A DNA stretch of 64,000 bases from Nannochloris sp. 'desiccata'. Its lineage: Eukaryota; Chlorophyta; Trebouxiophyceae; Chlorellales; Chlorellaceae. Below are positions 8,939-19,330 of the stretch, in pieces. Within the stretch, counting starts at the first letter, position 1, and each line of letters opens with the position of its first letter. The notes under the pieces were generated by a model. The model did not search any database and was not told the DNA's origin. It worked only from the letters and a program-made list of their open reading frames with translations. A program made the translations under genes and the position numbers. The stretch spans positions 682,001 to 746,000 of the forward strand of contig JAGTXX020000003.1 in assembly GCA_019044685.2 (NCBI GenBank), given 5' to 3'.

Positions 8939-10504
8939 CTAGCTATCTCCTGCAGCCAACTTTATAAACCGCATATAGAACCTGACAGCATCTAAATACC
9001 CTTCGACCCCTATTCTCTCATCAACTCCATGTATCCTATCTATATCCCCTTTACTACTTTCTACCTTCATTGGATTAAATCTAAACACTTTGCCTGCTGA
9101 GATCTCTTCATACCACAGAGCGTCTGTGCCACCGACAATAAGCAGCGGAGCCACAATCAGCTTCTGTTTAGTCACTTTCGGGTCTGGAGTGAATGTTTCC
9201 ATGATAGCACGTACCATTAATTCGTAATTTGGTCCGGAAGAGGGGGTTACTGCCGACGCTGGGTACCCAGAAATAATTTTTTCAGCCCGAGCATGGCCAG
9301 AAATGCTTTCATTTTGTATTATTTGATCGATATATTCTTTTACTGAGGAAGTATCTCCTGGTAAAGTTCTAAAGTTGATTTCAATTGAGCCTTCTAGAGG
9401 TAAGACGTTGTGGGCACCGCCACCAGCGTTAATTGCCACCACTGCTGCTGTGGTTCGAACAAATGCGTTTAATACACGATTACCTAATCCACCTATAATT
9501 TGACCTAGTATAGGGTTGATAATTCTGTTATTAGCTAGCTCAAAAACCATTCTCAAAGGGGCATATCTCACTCCTGGTGCCAAGCCTTGAAGAAATTCCA
9601 CGGTTGGAGAAACGAGTCTAGTTGATGTTTGTTGCGCTTCAAATCGAGCGAGTATAGCAGCCATTCGTGCAGCTACGGATGTTGCATGACCTGTTGGAGG
9701 GATACTACTATGTCCTCCTTCCCCTTTCAAATTAATTTTCCACGATTCAAAGCCTTTTGTTGCCATGCCAATGCCGGCAACTTGTGTATTTGGGATCAAC
9801 TTTTTGGCGCCAAGACCGTCTATGTCAATCATGCCTCCTTCATCTAATACAATTTCAAATTCTTCAACATTATGGTGGGTTTTAAGCCTTTCTGCGATTA
9901 ATTTGGCGCCGTATTCCCCTCCCATCTCTTCGTCATGACCAAAAGCTAAAAAGATCGTCCTTTGGGGCGAAACATTGACAGTCAGCAGTTGTTTTATGGC
10001 TTCTAATACGCCGACAAGACTGATTTTTGTGTCAAGTGCTCCACGACCCCAAATGAACCCATCTGCAACGGTTCCTGAGAAAGGTGGATACGTCCAATTT
10101 TGTGATTTTGTGTGGGGAGCGGGAACCACGTCACAATGTGAAATAAAAAGCATTGGTTTTAAAGCTACATCACTTCCAGTCCATTTCATGAGGAGACTGT
10201 ACTCATTCACTTTTTCAACTTTTAAGGCTTTGTAGACTGTGGGGAATGCCTTCTCCAAGTGTTTATGTAAATTTTGAAAAGCAACAGGGTCGCCAACGTG
10301 ATTTGGGGAGTCTACTTTGCCGACTGTTGGGAAAGTTAATGCCTTGGCAAATGTATCGACCGCATTTTCAGGATTTTCGATAGTTTCTAGATGCAACGTA
10401 TAGGGTTCTTGGGTTTGTCTAACAACATTGGATGGTTCTCTGATCAAAACTCCAGAGATCAATGCTAGAATAAGCACTGAACCTGCAGTGATCCAAAATC
10501 CCAT
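8939..10504 (-). CDS. M20 family metallopeptidase (carboxypeptidase S / PM20D1-like)
   Basis: This is a predicted di-zinc exopeptidase or aminoacylase of 521 residues, single exon, start ATG 10504. An N-terminal hydrophobic segment (FWITAGSVLILALISGVLI, residues 3-21) acts as a signal anchor or signal peptide, placing the enzyme in the secretory pathway or vacuole. Zinc-ligand and catalytic regions follow: ISHCDVVPAP (His-x-Asp), IWGRGALDTK (bridging Asp), FGHDEEMGGEYG (catalytic Glu pair) and EIVLDEGG. The dimerisation (lid) domain covers about residues 255-390 and includes LKGEGGHSS. The closing segment LIVGGTDALW is typical of the C-terminal ligand region. Yeast CPS1 trims peptides in the vacuole, while animal PM20D1 makes and breaks N-acyl amino acids; which activity applies cannot be read from the sequence. 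Confidence 0.92.
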   Translation of the reverse strand: MGFWITAGSVLILALISGVLIREPSNVVRQTQEPYTLHLETIENPENAVDTFAKALTFPTVGKVDSPNHVGDPVAFQNLHKHLEKAFPTVYKALKVEKVNEYSLLMKWTGSDVALKPMLFISHCDVVPAPHTKSQNWTYPPFSGTVADGFIWGRGALDTKISLVGVLEAIKQLLTVNVSPQRTIFLAFGHDEEMGGEYGAKLIAERLKTHHNVEEFEIVLDEGGMIDIDGLGAKKLIPNTQVAGIGMATKGFESWKINLKGEGGHSSIPPTGHATSVAARMAAILARFEAQQTSTRLVSPTVEFLQGLAPGVRYAPLRMVFELANNRIINPILGQIIGGLGNRVLNAFVRTTAAVVAINAGGGAHNVLPLEGSIEINFRTLPGDTSSVKEYIDQIIQNESISGHARAEKIISGYPASAVTPSSGPNYELMVRAIMETFTPDPKVTKQKLIVAPLLIVGGTDALWYEEISAGKVFRFNPMKVESSKGDIDRIHGVDERIGVEGYLDAVRFYMRFIKLAAGDS

Positions 10505-10809
10505 TATAAGGGTGTAGTTGACTATTCTGTAAAGGATCCAGATTTCAAAATTTTAAAATGAACAAGGAGGGGGAGACTTAAGAGTAGTTAAGATGGCCGT
10601 GTCCCCGCCAGTTTGCAAAACTTTATATTATAGTTTCTGTAGAGGCCTTTTCAAATGTAATGAATTGCACTTCGTAAAGTGCAATAATTTGTTATTGAAT
10701 CGACGCCAAAAAGCATTGAAGTAATAAATTTTAGCAGATTAGATCACATGAGCGAGTGATAAAAAATTCAATATTTTTACCCCTAAATCCGTTGTTGTCC
10801 ACAGTAGAC
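10505..10809. promoter_or_regulatory. Divergent promoter region
   Basis: This separates the M20 peptidase (minus) from the BRO1 gene (plus). It includes TTTATATTATAG near 10620, a possible TATA-like element, and a second copy of AAAATGAACAA near 10556. No other site was recognised. Confidence 0.3.
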
Positions 10810-12036
10810 ATGTATCTTCATTTTAGCGACTTATATACCAAGGCCAACAGCCCCCCGATATCTCTAGATTCACTCGCACCGGCAAATAGTGACGCCACCG
10901 GCTTGGCCGGCATTCGAGAACTCTCTGCTCGCAGGAGTCAATCAGTAGGGAGAGAATGCTGTAAATTTAAGCCATCAGATAACACCATAGAGAAACATGT
11001 GCGGATATTTGAAAAGTACCTATCATTACTACAGCAATTCATCCATGCAGCGAATACTAAAGGATGGCGTCTTGAAATAACACCGCCTTCCTCTGGTTTC
11101 TGTTGGTCTTCTCCTTTATCATCTCTTCCCTCTTCCTCTCAGGCCTCTTTACCACATGTATTATTGGAATTTACAATGGCACTGTGTTTTTACGCAGCAG
11201 CTTTGCAAGAAAACGCCTGGAGACTCTTACAAAATGGTATTACAACTGGTGATGGTAACCGTGGTGGTGGCGTGGCGACTAGCGAGGATGTGAGAAAGAG
11301 CGAAGAAGACAGCGCCAGCCTGACTGCTGCAGCTATTTTACTCCGTAAATCTGCCGGAGCCTATGCACACATTAGAAACACACTCCTCCCTGAAATAGAG
11401 ACCACAGGAGCGCTTCCTTTAATTAAGAATATCCCATTTTTACCACTCGAACTTGATGCAACATCGGTGGAAGCGCTGGAAATAATGGCTATAGCTCAAG
11501 CTCAAGGCGTCGCTGCAGAGCGTGCTGAACGGAAAAATGCATCCCACACAGCAATTGCTGCAGTAAATCGTGGTGCTGTTGACCTGTACGAAGCTGCAGC
11601 GGCAAAATTGAAGTTGATCAGCCAACCAGCCACGCCACCACCTTCAGAAAGATTTAGAATGTGGCTGGCTCTATCAGCTGAATTACACGCAATTAAAGCT
11701 TTACGAGCTCAAGCAGGGATATGCAGACAAGATGGGGAGCTTGGCCAAGCAGTAGCGTGCCTGAAAGATGCTATTATAAGGATACAAAGATGTTTAACGG
11801 TGGTCTCGACGGCCAAGGAAGAGTCTGCCGGTTGGAGAATGCCTTTTATTTTCGAGCTTAGAAACGTAGAATCTATACACGCAGTGTATGATAAAGAACG
11901 AGTGGTAGTGTACGTGCAAGGTATTGCTTCAGTAGTGCCGCCGCCGCCGCCAGGGAAGGTGGTGATTGCCCCAGCGTCGGTGGAGTGGCTGGAAAGTTCA
12001 TCCGCGGCGGGAATTACTGATCATTATTTTATCTGA
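10810..12036 (+). CDS. BRO1-domain protein (plant endosomal-targeting BRO1-like type)
   Basis: A single exon encodes 408 residues. Start ATG 10810 is used because the upstream frame opens only with GTG, and because MYLHFSDLYTKANSP fits the family start. The protein is almost wholly helical with the tetratricopeptide-like pattern of a BRO1 domain. Landmarks are LPHVLLEFTMALCFYAAAL and ILLRKSAGAYAHIRNTLLP in the middle, EALEIMAIAQAQ and SAELHAIKALRAQAGICRQ later, and a C-terminal region with VYDKERVVVYVQ. BRO1 domains bind ESCRT-III in endosomal sorting (Bro1, ALIX). The short version without V-domain or Pro-rich tail is the plant BRO1-like group. An inserted Gly/Ser loop near residue 150 is likely surface-exposed. 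Confidence 0.8.
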   Translation: MYLHFSDLYTKANSPPISLDSLAPANSDATGLAGIRELSARRSQSVGRECCKFKPSDNTIEKHVRIFEKYLSLLQQFIHAANTKGWRLEITPPSSGFCWSSPLSSLPSSSQASLPHVLLEFTMALCFYAAALQENAWRLLQNGITTGDGNRGGGVATSEDVRKSEEDSASLTAAAILLRKSAGAYAHIRNTLLPEIETTGALPLIKNIPFLPLELDATSVEALEIMAIAQAQGVAAERAERKNASHTAIAAVNRGAVDLYEAAAAKLKLISQPATPPPSERFRMWLALSAELHAIKALRAQAGICRQDGELGQAVACLKDAIIRIQRCLTVVSTAKEESAGWRMPFIFELRNVESIHAVYDKERVVVYVQGIASVVPPPPPGKVVIAPASVEWLESSSAAGITDHYFI

Positions 12037-12190
12037 TTTTTTCCAACAAAATTCAAACCAATAAAGCAGCGCAAATTTTAACTGTATTTTAATATTATGA
12101 TCTATGCCCTTGTATGACTGAAAACGTTGTTTAACACATTATGTAATACATAAAAGAGGATACTTAACTTATTAGAATCATTATTTTTGT

Positions 12191-14942
12191 TTATTTGCCC
12201 ATTGACATCGGTGCAAAGGATCCAAAATATCCTCCTGTCGGCGACACCCCCCATGGAGACCCTCCATTATCAGTCGATAACGACCCTACTTGTCCTGGAA
12301 TCGGCATACCGAGTGTCGGAGAACTACCAGCACCGCCATGAATCAAGGACGCCTTCAACGCACCAGGAACCCGATGGGTACTAAACCTCCGGCCTCTTCC
12401 TTTACTCAAACCCCGACCGACAGCACCCCGTCCACCGCTGCTAAGTGAAGAATCAGGCATAGAACCGAATCTAGTACGTCTCAAATCATCAGTGTCTCCG
12501 TCAGAATCAGAATCGATAGCTTCAACATCACTGCCACCGCCATCTGACGACGATGAAGAAGAAGAATCACTTGAGGAATCACTAGAGTCGGAGCCGCTGT
12601 CGTCATCTGAGGAAGTCAAATCATCATCAGAAGACCGTCCAAGGAGTTCATCTTCCCACATTTCATCGTCTTCGCCGCCTGCAGTACCATTGCCATCTGC
12701 ACCGTGTGCACCAGCAAGTCCATTGCCGATGAGGTGGTGAGCGCCGTTGGCGGCAAGGGAAGATGGGCCGCCTCCATGAAGACCAGCACGAGGAGCACCG
12801 GTAGGATGTCCTTTTCTCCATTTCACGTAGGATTTGGATAAATCTAAATGCACAGCAGAGCGGCGTAGTAAGTAAGGATCATAAGGGAAGAACACTTCCA
12901 GAGGTCGAGCTGAGCGGTGGTTGACCACCGCTGCGGCAGCAGCAGCAGTATGTCTCAGTTCCCACTCACTGACGATCTGGTATAGGTCTGGGTAGCCTAG
13001 TGTACCAGCTTGACGTCCAAATTCAAGAACAACAGAGCGAGCACACGAGCTCAAGGGGTCTAGAGAGTGGGTCAGGAGACGGGGCATAACTTCGGCAAAA
13101 AGATGCTCTATACCTTCAGCACAGGCTTTGAGTACTTCACTCTTAGTATTAGCTTGATTTGAGGGTACACCACTAGTATTTAGATGATTACCACCGCCAT
13201 TTGTAATACTATTGCTATTGCCACCCCTATTGCCACCCGCACTGCCGCTAAGGGCTTGAAGAAAGCCCTGTGTTCCTGCAGATCGTGCTTTTTGCTTAAG
13301 CAACGGTTCCATGTGGTAGCACAACGCATACAGCAGCGCTTGGCATGCTGCAAAGAACGCAGCATGCCTATCACGTGCATCCACAGCAGCTAGAGACGTC
13401 AGTGCCGCTGAAGACGGAATAGGAGGTAATCCGCCTCGTCTATCTTCTTCTCTTGTATACCTAACACACCAATCTGCCAATCTTTGTAACGCTTCAACTA
13501 CAAGAGGCTCCGGGATAAAGCCTGCTCGAGCTAAAAAGGAGCCGGCATAGGCCGCTGCCGCACTGCGAGTAATCGGTGGTTGTAGTCTATCGGTAATTCT
13601 AGCGAGTAAAAGACCTACTAAAGAGGCACAACACTGCTCTGGAGCGTATCGCGCCAGGTAGAAAACTAAAAACTGGACAAATTTAGACCGGTGTGTGTGT
13701 AAAATGGTCCTTTCAAAGGCGCCGAGGGTGGTATCCCATGTAGCAGGAAGCTGCCCAGAAACTACCCTCCGTTCTAAATGTTCCATCGTCATCTCCATCA
13801 TAGAATCCAACTTGTCAGCAGTCTCATCCACGGCGATGACAACATCCTCTGGCGCTGCTGCTGCTGCTGCGCCAACGCCCGCAGCGCCGCCACTCTGTGC
13901 AGTACTTGCTATACGCGTATGCCCGCCTTCCCATCCTCCACCAACCATTGCGCTGCCTCCATCTTCCTCTCCGCCTGTGATGATTTCTAATTCGCTCGTG
14001 CCTTCTATATCGAATATGTCTGGTTCTTCCTCTCCAGGCACCGTCCCTCCTTCTTCTTCTTTCGCTTCCTCTGTCACCACATCAACGATATCCTCCCACC
14101 GAATCTCCACATCAACTGCAATCAGATGATCTACGATGCTCGCCAAGATACCTTCCCTTACTGCTGCCCCCGAACGGGCCTCGGCCAGACTGAATAAGCC
14201 TCTTAAATATAGGCAATGGGTGGTACGATCTCTCCATTTATGTGGGAAATTAGATGCCAGTATAGGTAACAATCTTTGTGATGATGTCGGGACGAGTTCT
14301 ACTACTTTTATCAAGGTTGAAAGCACATCGTCTTGTACAGCAGCGTTCTCAGGTATAGGAGCCCATTTTTGACCGGGAAATTGATCTGGCGCTGCTGGTC
14401 CGGGGGGAGGGAGCAATGCATAGACTAGTGTGTGTAAGCACGATTGTACGAGAGCGCCGTTGGCTACAACTGCGTGTGCTATGAAATCTAGGCACCCTAC
14501 TCGAGCGGCAGCAGGGCTGTTCCACAAAGGGATGTCTAAAAGCTCTGTTAAGAGGACTTCATGCTTGCGTTCTTGTAGAGACGCGACACATCGAGTGATG
14601 GCACGGAGGAGGGTTGCTAGTTGTTGAGGAGCTGTCGGATCTGGAGTCGTGACAGAAGGAGAGATGGCAAGTTTGAGACGGCGGAGCTCGGTGACTAATT
14701 GATCATAGAGTTTAGGGCTGCCTCCTGTAGCTTTGGAAATTACTGCATCGAGGACGAACTGGCGAAGGAGTTCGTCTGTATCTTCTTCACCTGCAAAGGA
14801 AGTTCATAATGGAAGAAGTGTTAGCAAATAAGCAACATATACAAAATTGGACATGCCCTCAGTTCAAAAGAATTATGTCTGCATGCAACTCTATGGAGAT
14901 TACATTGCACTTTATTATTTAGGTAAACGTACCATTACCCAT
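12191..14942 (-). CDS. RRN3: RNA polymerase I initiation factor RRN3 (TIF-IA)
   Basis: RRN3 bridges RNA polymerase I to promoter-bound factors and is needed for rRNA transcription. The model has a 10-base first exon (14942-14933, coding MGN plus one base), a 142-base intron with donor GTACGT, and exon 2 at 14790-12191, giving 869 residues. HEAT-like helical segments match the family: LIKVVELVPTSSQRLLPILA, NFPHKWRDRTTHCLYLRGLF and the hallmark HRSKFVQFLVFYLARYAPEQ. A Glu-rich acidic insertion and Gly/Ala stretch split the middle (about residues 250-325). After the core (about residue 675) comes a long disordered tail with a Ser/Asp run and Gly-rich segments, which makes it longer than human RRN3 (651). 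The tiny first exon is the least certain part; exon 2 has no upstream ATG in frame. Confidence 0.85.
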
Positions 14943-15350
14943 CTGTAATTAGTATTTAGGATTAAAATTTGGTTATTATGAACTTTGAAAACAATTCAAT
15001 TGAACATGAGGGACTTGCTGCGCAGACACATTATGGCTCTGCTGCGCTTTACAGTATTACTTATACATATGCTGAAAGGAGAATGGACACATTTAAAGTT
15101 GGCGGCGGTGCAAAGGTACCCGTGCAGCTTGAAATTGAGCGCCATGGATTTTGAGCTCTTCTTAAACAGGAGGAACAGCGTTGCGGACCTCACACTAAAA
15201 ACGCTTAAATAAGTAAATGCAGTCACTGAACAAACACTGCACGATACTGACAGCCACTGATTGCTCAGACACTTTGCGAACGAAGGAATTGCCAAGTGCT
15301 TTCATTTTTAAATTTACTTCTAGAGGCACCTAGAGCCTCCCACGCCTACC
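14943..15350. promoter_or_regulatory. Divergent promoter region
   Basis: This lies between RRN3 (minus) and the bromodomain gene (plus). Overlapping open frames of 60-99 codons exist on both strands at 14969-15295 but lack protein character or splice support. No specific site was recognised. Confidence 0.3.
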
Positions 15351-16907
15351 ATGGATTTGGAAATGAATGACAAAGATGTCAACACTAGTTTGGAAACCAT
15401 GTCAGAAGCCTTTTTCGAACAACAAGGGGGGACTATTAGAAAATTCTCAGAATCTATTGGCTTATTGCCTGCAGAAGAGGGAGCCCCTGCAGAGGGCGCA
15501 GCTCCAGCAGAGTTAAGGGTATCTGAAGTACCTGTGTCTGTTCCTTCAGCAGAGCCTGATAAGCGGAAAAGACGCCGCGAGCAATGGGAACAAGATCAAG
15601 AAATCAAACTTCGGTGGGAGCTCCACCGCAGACTCGCAGATATTAGCACTGACGTAGACCTGCTCAGTCGCGAGGTTACCAAAGTCCGGTCTGAACTTCA
15701 CGTTCCTCTTCCACCCTTAGCAGCATTACCTGATTTCGAACGACAAACCCTTGAATCAGCACATAATCGTCGTCTCTCAGACATCATCTACGTCCACGCA
15801 AAAAAAGCACTCAACACAGTTACAGGCCACAAATGGTCATGGCCATTCAACGCACCTGTAGATATCAACATCTACAAAGACTACTTAGAAAAAGTACAGA
15901 CTCCTATGGACTTTGGAAGTATCAAAAGAAAACTTGATGCTAAGGAATACACACATCCTGACGCCTTGCTGACGGATGTGAGACTTGTTTTCAATAATGC
16001 CAAGGCGTATAATAAGCCAGGGTCTGATGTCCACGTCATGGCAATAACTTTAGCAGAGAAATTTGAAGAGAAATATACCGCTGTAGTAGCTGGTAGAGTC
16101 ACTGAAGAGAATACTGTAGCTGAAGCAGAGGCCATGGCAGCGAGAAGACGCTATGCTGGAGCTGCCGCTGCTGCGGGCGGTGCTCAGCGAGAAGCAGCAG
16201 AAGCTCGCGCTGCATTTTTGGTGAAATATCTTGATCAAGTGTCTACCTGTATTGCTGATGCAAAAAGCGCTGCGGCAGCGCAGTGCAAACCGGTTACTCG
16301 ACAAGAAAAAGAAAGTTTGGCATCGGCCCTGGGGAGATTGCCCCAACACCAATTTGAAGCAGCGGTAGCGATAGTGATGCATCATCACCCGGGGTTGCAA
16401 CCTTTTGAGGAGGTAGCATTTGATTTAGATATGCTGGATGCGCTTACATTGCGTCAATTAATGAGTTATATTGCCGCAACAGAGGTCGCTGCCGGCAGCG
16501 GTGGTGGTGGTGGAGGTGGTGGTGCTAAAGCTGCAGATCAACCCCCTTCTTCCTCTACTGGTACGGGTGGTAATAAAAAAACTGGAGATCTTCATGTGGA
16601 TTGGCCTGCTGTGCCCTTAGGATCAGGCATGCGGCACTTTGCTGGAAAAAGGAAGAAAAGGATAGCCAATGGTGGTGGCAATGCTAGTATGGGAGGTGCA
16701 GCCCCAAAAATCGACCGTGCTACTACTCCAGCCTCCGAGCCAGGTACGACAGAAACAACTCCTGGATTGGATCAAGAAAACACTGCGAATGGAAAGGGAC
16801 TTGCAAAGGCTGCCGAGAAGCCTGTACAACAGCAAGCATCAGCACCAGCAAAGGGTAACAGCAAGGGCAATGAAACAAAAGCTCCTGCTGATGCAGCACA
16901 GAAGTAA
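15351..16907 (+). CDS. Bromodomain-NET protein (plant GTE / BET type)
   Basis: This is a chromatin reader expected to bind acetylated histone tails in the nucleus. A single exon encodes 518 residues. After a basic patch (DKRKRRREQWEQDQEIK, near residue 70) there is one bromodomain at about residues 145-250. It contains HKWSWPFNAPVD (WPF shelf), YLEKVQTPMDFGSIKRKL and FNNAKAYNKPGSDVH, whose Asn is the acetyl-lysine anchor. A NET/extra-terminal domain follows at about 320-385 (LASALGRLPQHQFEAAVAIV, then DLDMLDALTLRQLMSYI). One bromodomain plus NET is the plant GTE arrangement, unlike the two bromodomains of animal BET proteins. The last 120 residues are Gly-rich and then Ala/Lys/Thr-rich and look disordered. 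All key residues are present. Confidence 0.93.
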   Translation: MDLEMNDKDVNTSLETMSEAFFEQQGGTIRKFSESIGLLPAEEGAPAEGAAPAELRVSEVPVSVPSAEPDKRKRRREQWEQDQEIKLRWELHRRLADISTDVDLLSREVTKVRSELHVPLPPLAALPDFERQTLESAHNRRLSDIIYVHAKKALNTVTGHKWSWPFNAPVDINIYKDYLEKVQTPMDFGSIKRKLDAKEYTHPDALLTDVRLVFNNAKAYNKPGSDVHVMAITLAEKFEEKYTAVVAGRVTEENTVAEAEAMAARRRYAGAAAAAGGAQREAAEARAAFLVKYLDQVSTCIADAKSAAAAQCKPVTRQEKESLASALGRLPQHQFEAAVAIVMHHHPGLQPFEEVAFDLDMLDALTLRQLMSYIAATEVAAGSGGGGGGGGAKAADQPPSSSTGTGGNKKTGDLHVDWPAVPLGSGMRHFAGKRKKRIANGGGNASMGGAAPKIDRATTPASEPGTTETTPGLDQENTANGKGLAKAAEKPVQQQASAPAKGNSKGNETKAPADAAQK

Positions 16908-16992
16908 CCATTTATATGAATGTTTAGATTTCTTGTAATATTATTAACATTGAAAGACTGTGTTAGCGCCTCAAGGGGTTGTTCGCAGCGAA

Positions 16993-17026
<34 letters not shown>

Positions 17027-17193
17027 GCGCGCTGGCGGAATGCTCATGAGGTTTGAAAATATTGAGATTCATAAACCACATTGGACGCAATTTTATATTA
17101 AAGTTTTCCAATATAGCCAATAAGTAAACCTGCAGGATATCAAATACTCTATTAATCTAATATAATATGGAGTTACGCTGAACAATTTCAAAA
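16908..17193. other. Spacer with poly-G tract between tandem plus-strand genes
   Basis: This is the 3' flank of the bromodomain gene and the promoter side of the PAN-like membrane protein. It is AT-rich except for a 30-base G homopolymer listed separately. No open frame of note. Confidence 0.4.
16995..17024 (+). repeat. 30-base poly-G homopolymer
   Basis: Thirty consecutive G bases lie about 90 bases after the bromodomain gene stop, in otherwise AT-rich sequence. Depending on the polyadenylation site they could sit in the 3' UTR. Such a run can form a G-quadruplex. Its exact length is unreliable because homopolymers are prone to sequencing and assembly error. Confidence 0.9.
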
Positions 17194-17998
17194 ATGCGAT
17201 CGGAGAAGCACAACCTAATCTATGCTATTTTCGCATTCTTCGTCGTCTCTTTCGGCACATTTCAATTAGTACAGCTCATGATGTATTACAAAAACGGCAT
17301 TCCAACGCTACTAAGTACAGGTCCTAGCAACAAAATAAAAATCTCAACTGCACCGCTTGACGCCGCACTCCAACTTGTCTTTACAACTCGAGTCTGTGGT
17401 TCACCGGCTGTTGATGGCTATGTCCACGTCAAGAGGCAATGCCTCCGTGAGTCTCCTACAGCACAGTGGTGGTACAACGCTAAACCAGACCCCTACAAAG
17501 ACCTGGTAACCCACATAGAACAAAGAGCAGATTATGACGGTTTAGCTGTGGGGTTAGTAAAGCTGTTCCTAGATTCTTTTAAGACTGGTTTTTAATTACC
17601 CTAGACTCACACAACATTTCTAGCTTGTTCAATTATGCAGGTGGGGTATAGACAATAAAAAGGCTACTGTAGAAGAATGTGCAGAAGCCTGTCGAGCCCA
17701 TAAAATGAACCCAAACGACCAAGTAGGATTTGGTGCTTTGCCATGTAATGCGTTTGCCTATTGCGATGCAGATATCTGTTTTGAACCTGATGCACACAAG
17801 CATTCTAGAGGGGACTGCTGGCTGAAATTTTCAGAAGCGGTAGCGTCGCCGGAAGTTAACATGAGAGGATTGATTAGTGTAGCACAGAGGAGACGGCATG
17901 CAGATGCGCCGAGGGAGGTGCAGTGGCATGCTGGGGTGTTACTTCCGAGAGGGGTTGTGATGACAAATGGAACCTGGTCGCCACGGTATGACTGGTAG
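17194..17998 (+). CDS. Type II membrane protein with Cys-rich PAN/Apple-like domain (green-lineage family)
   Basis: Two exons, 17194-17552 and 17641-17998, with donor GTTAGT and acceptor TGCAG, encode 238 residues. The junction restores DGLAVGWGIDNKKATVEEC in frame, which is why the less usual donor was chosen. A single membrane segment covers residues 9-30 (IYAIFAFFVVSFGTFQLVQL). After a short stem comes a Cys-rich domain with the spaced pattern EECAEACRAHK, then LPCNAFAYC, then CFEPDAHKHSRGDCWLKF, resembling a PAN/Apple fold. The end (GVLLPRGVVMTNGTWSPRY) also looks conserved. The topology puts the Cys-rich part in the ER/Golgi lumen or outside the cell. PAN-like domains bind proteins or sugars; the ligand here is unknown. 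Confidence 0.82.
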
Positions 17999-18256
17999 AC
18001 TGAGAATTGTTGGTGAGGATAGTTTTTTATTTTATTTTTAATTTCTGCTTAATTTAGTTCTGTTTTGCTGTACCTATTCTGTTTACGTAATTTCTGCTTT
18101 ATTTTACCTAGGTTTCATGTTAATTAAAGACACAGCTCAGGTAGAAGTGATTGAAAACAACGAGAAGAGTGCCCGTAGGGGGACTCAAGAAGCCAACCGA
18201 CCTTTTCTTTTCTCTCTTCTTCTAAAAGTGTTGTGAAATTGACCTCTGGCTTTAAT

Positions 18257-19081
<825 letters not shown>

Positions 19082-19330
19082 GATTCTAAGTGTCTATCCT
19101 TAGTTATTCTAGAGCTATTAATTGTCAAAAGAAGCCTGCCTTTTCAAAATTCAAATTCAAACAAGTTTGGAATTGATCTGATGTGGCAGCTCTTGTCCTA
19201 ATAAAGTTCCCTGCTGAAAAATAAAAGAAATAATGATATGTTCTAGACTGAACATGCTAGACATCGGCTTTATACCCCATTTTTTCTCCTTTGCCCAGCA
19301 TGGGCCACGCGCCGTCTCAGCGTCCCTTAC

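Noticed and set aside
10756..10809. Extending the BRO1 protein upstream to 10756
   Set aside because: The upstream frame opens with GTG; ATG 10810 fits the family start.
12191..14527. Starting RRN3 at 14527
   Set aside because: That codon is TTG, and conserved-looking helical sequence continues in frame upstream to the acceptor at 14791.
14969..15295. Several overlapping frames on both strands between RRN3 and the bromodomain gene
   Set aside because: They overlap each other and contain no domain; the region is better read as a divergent promoter.
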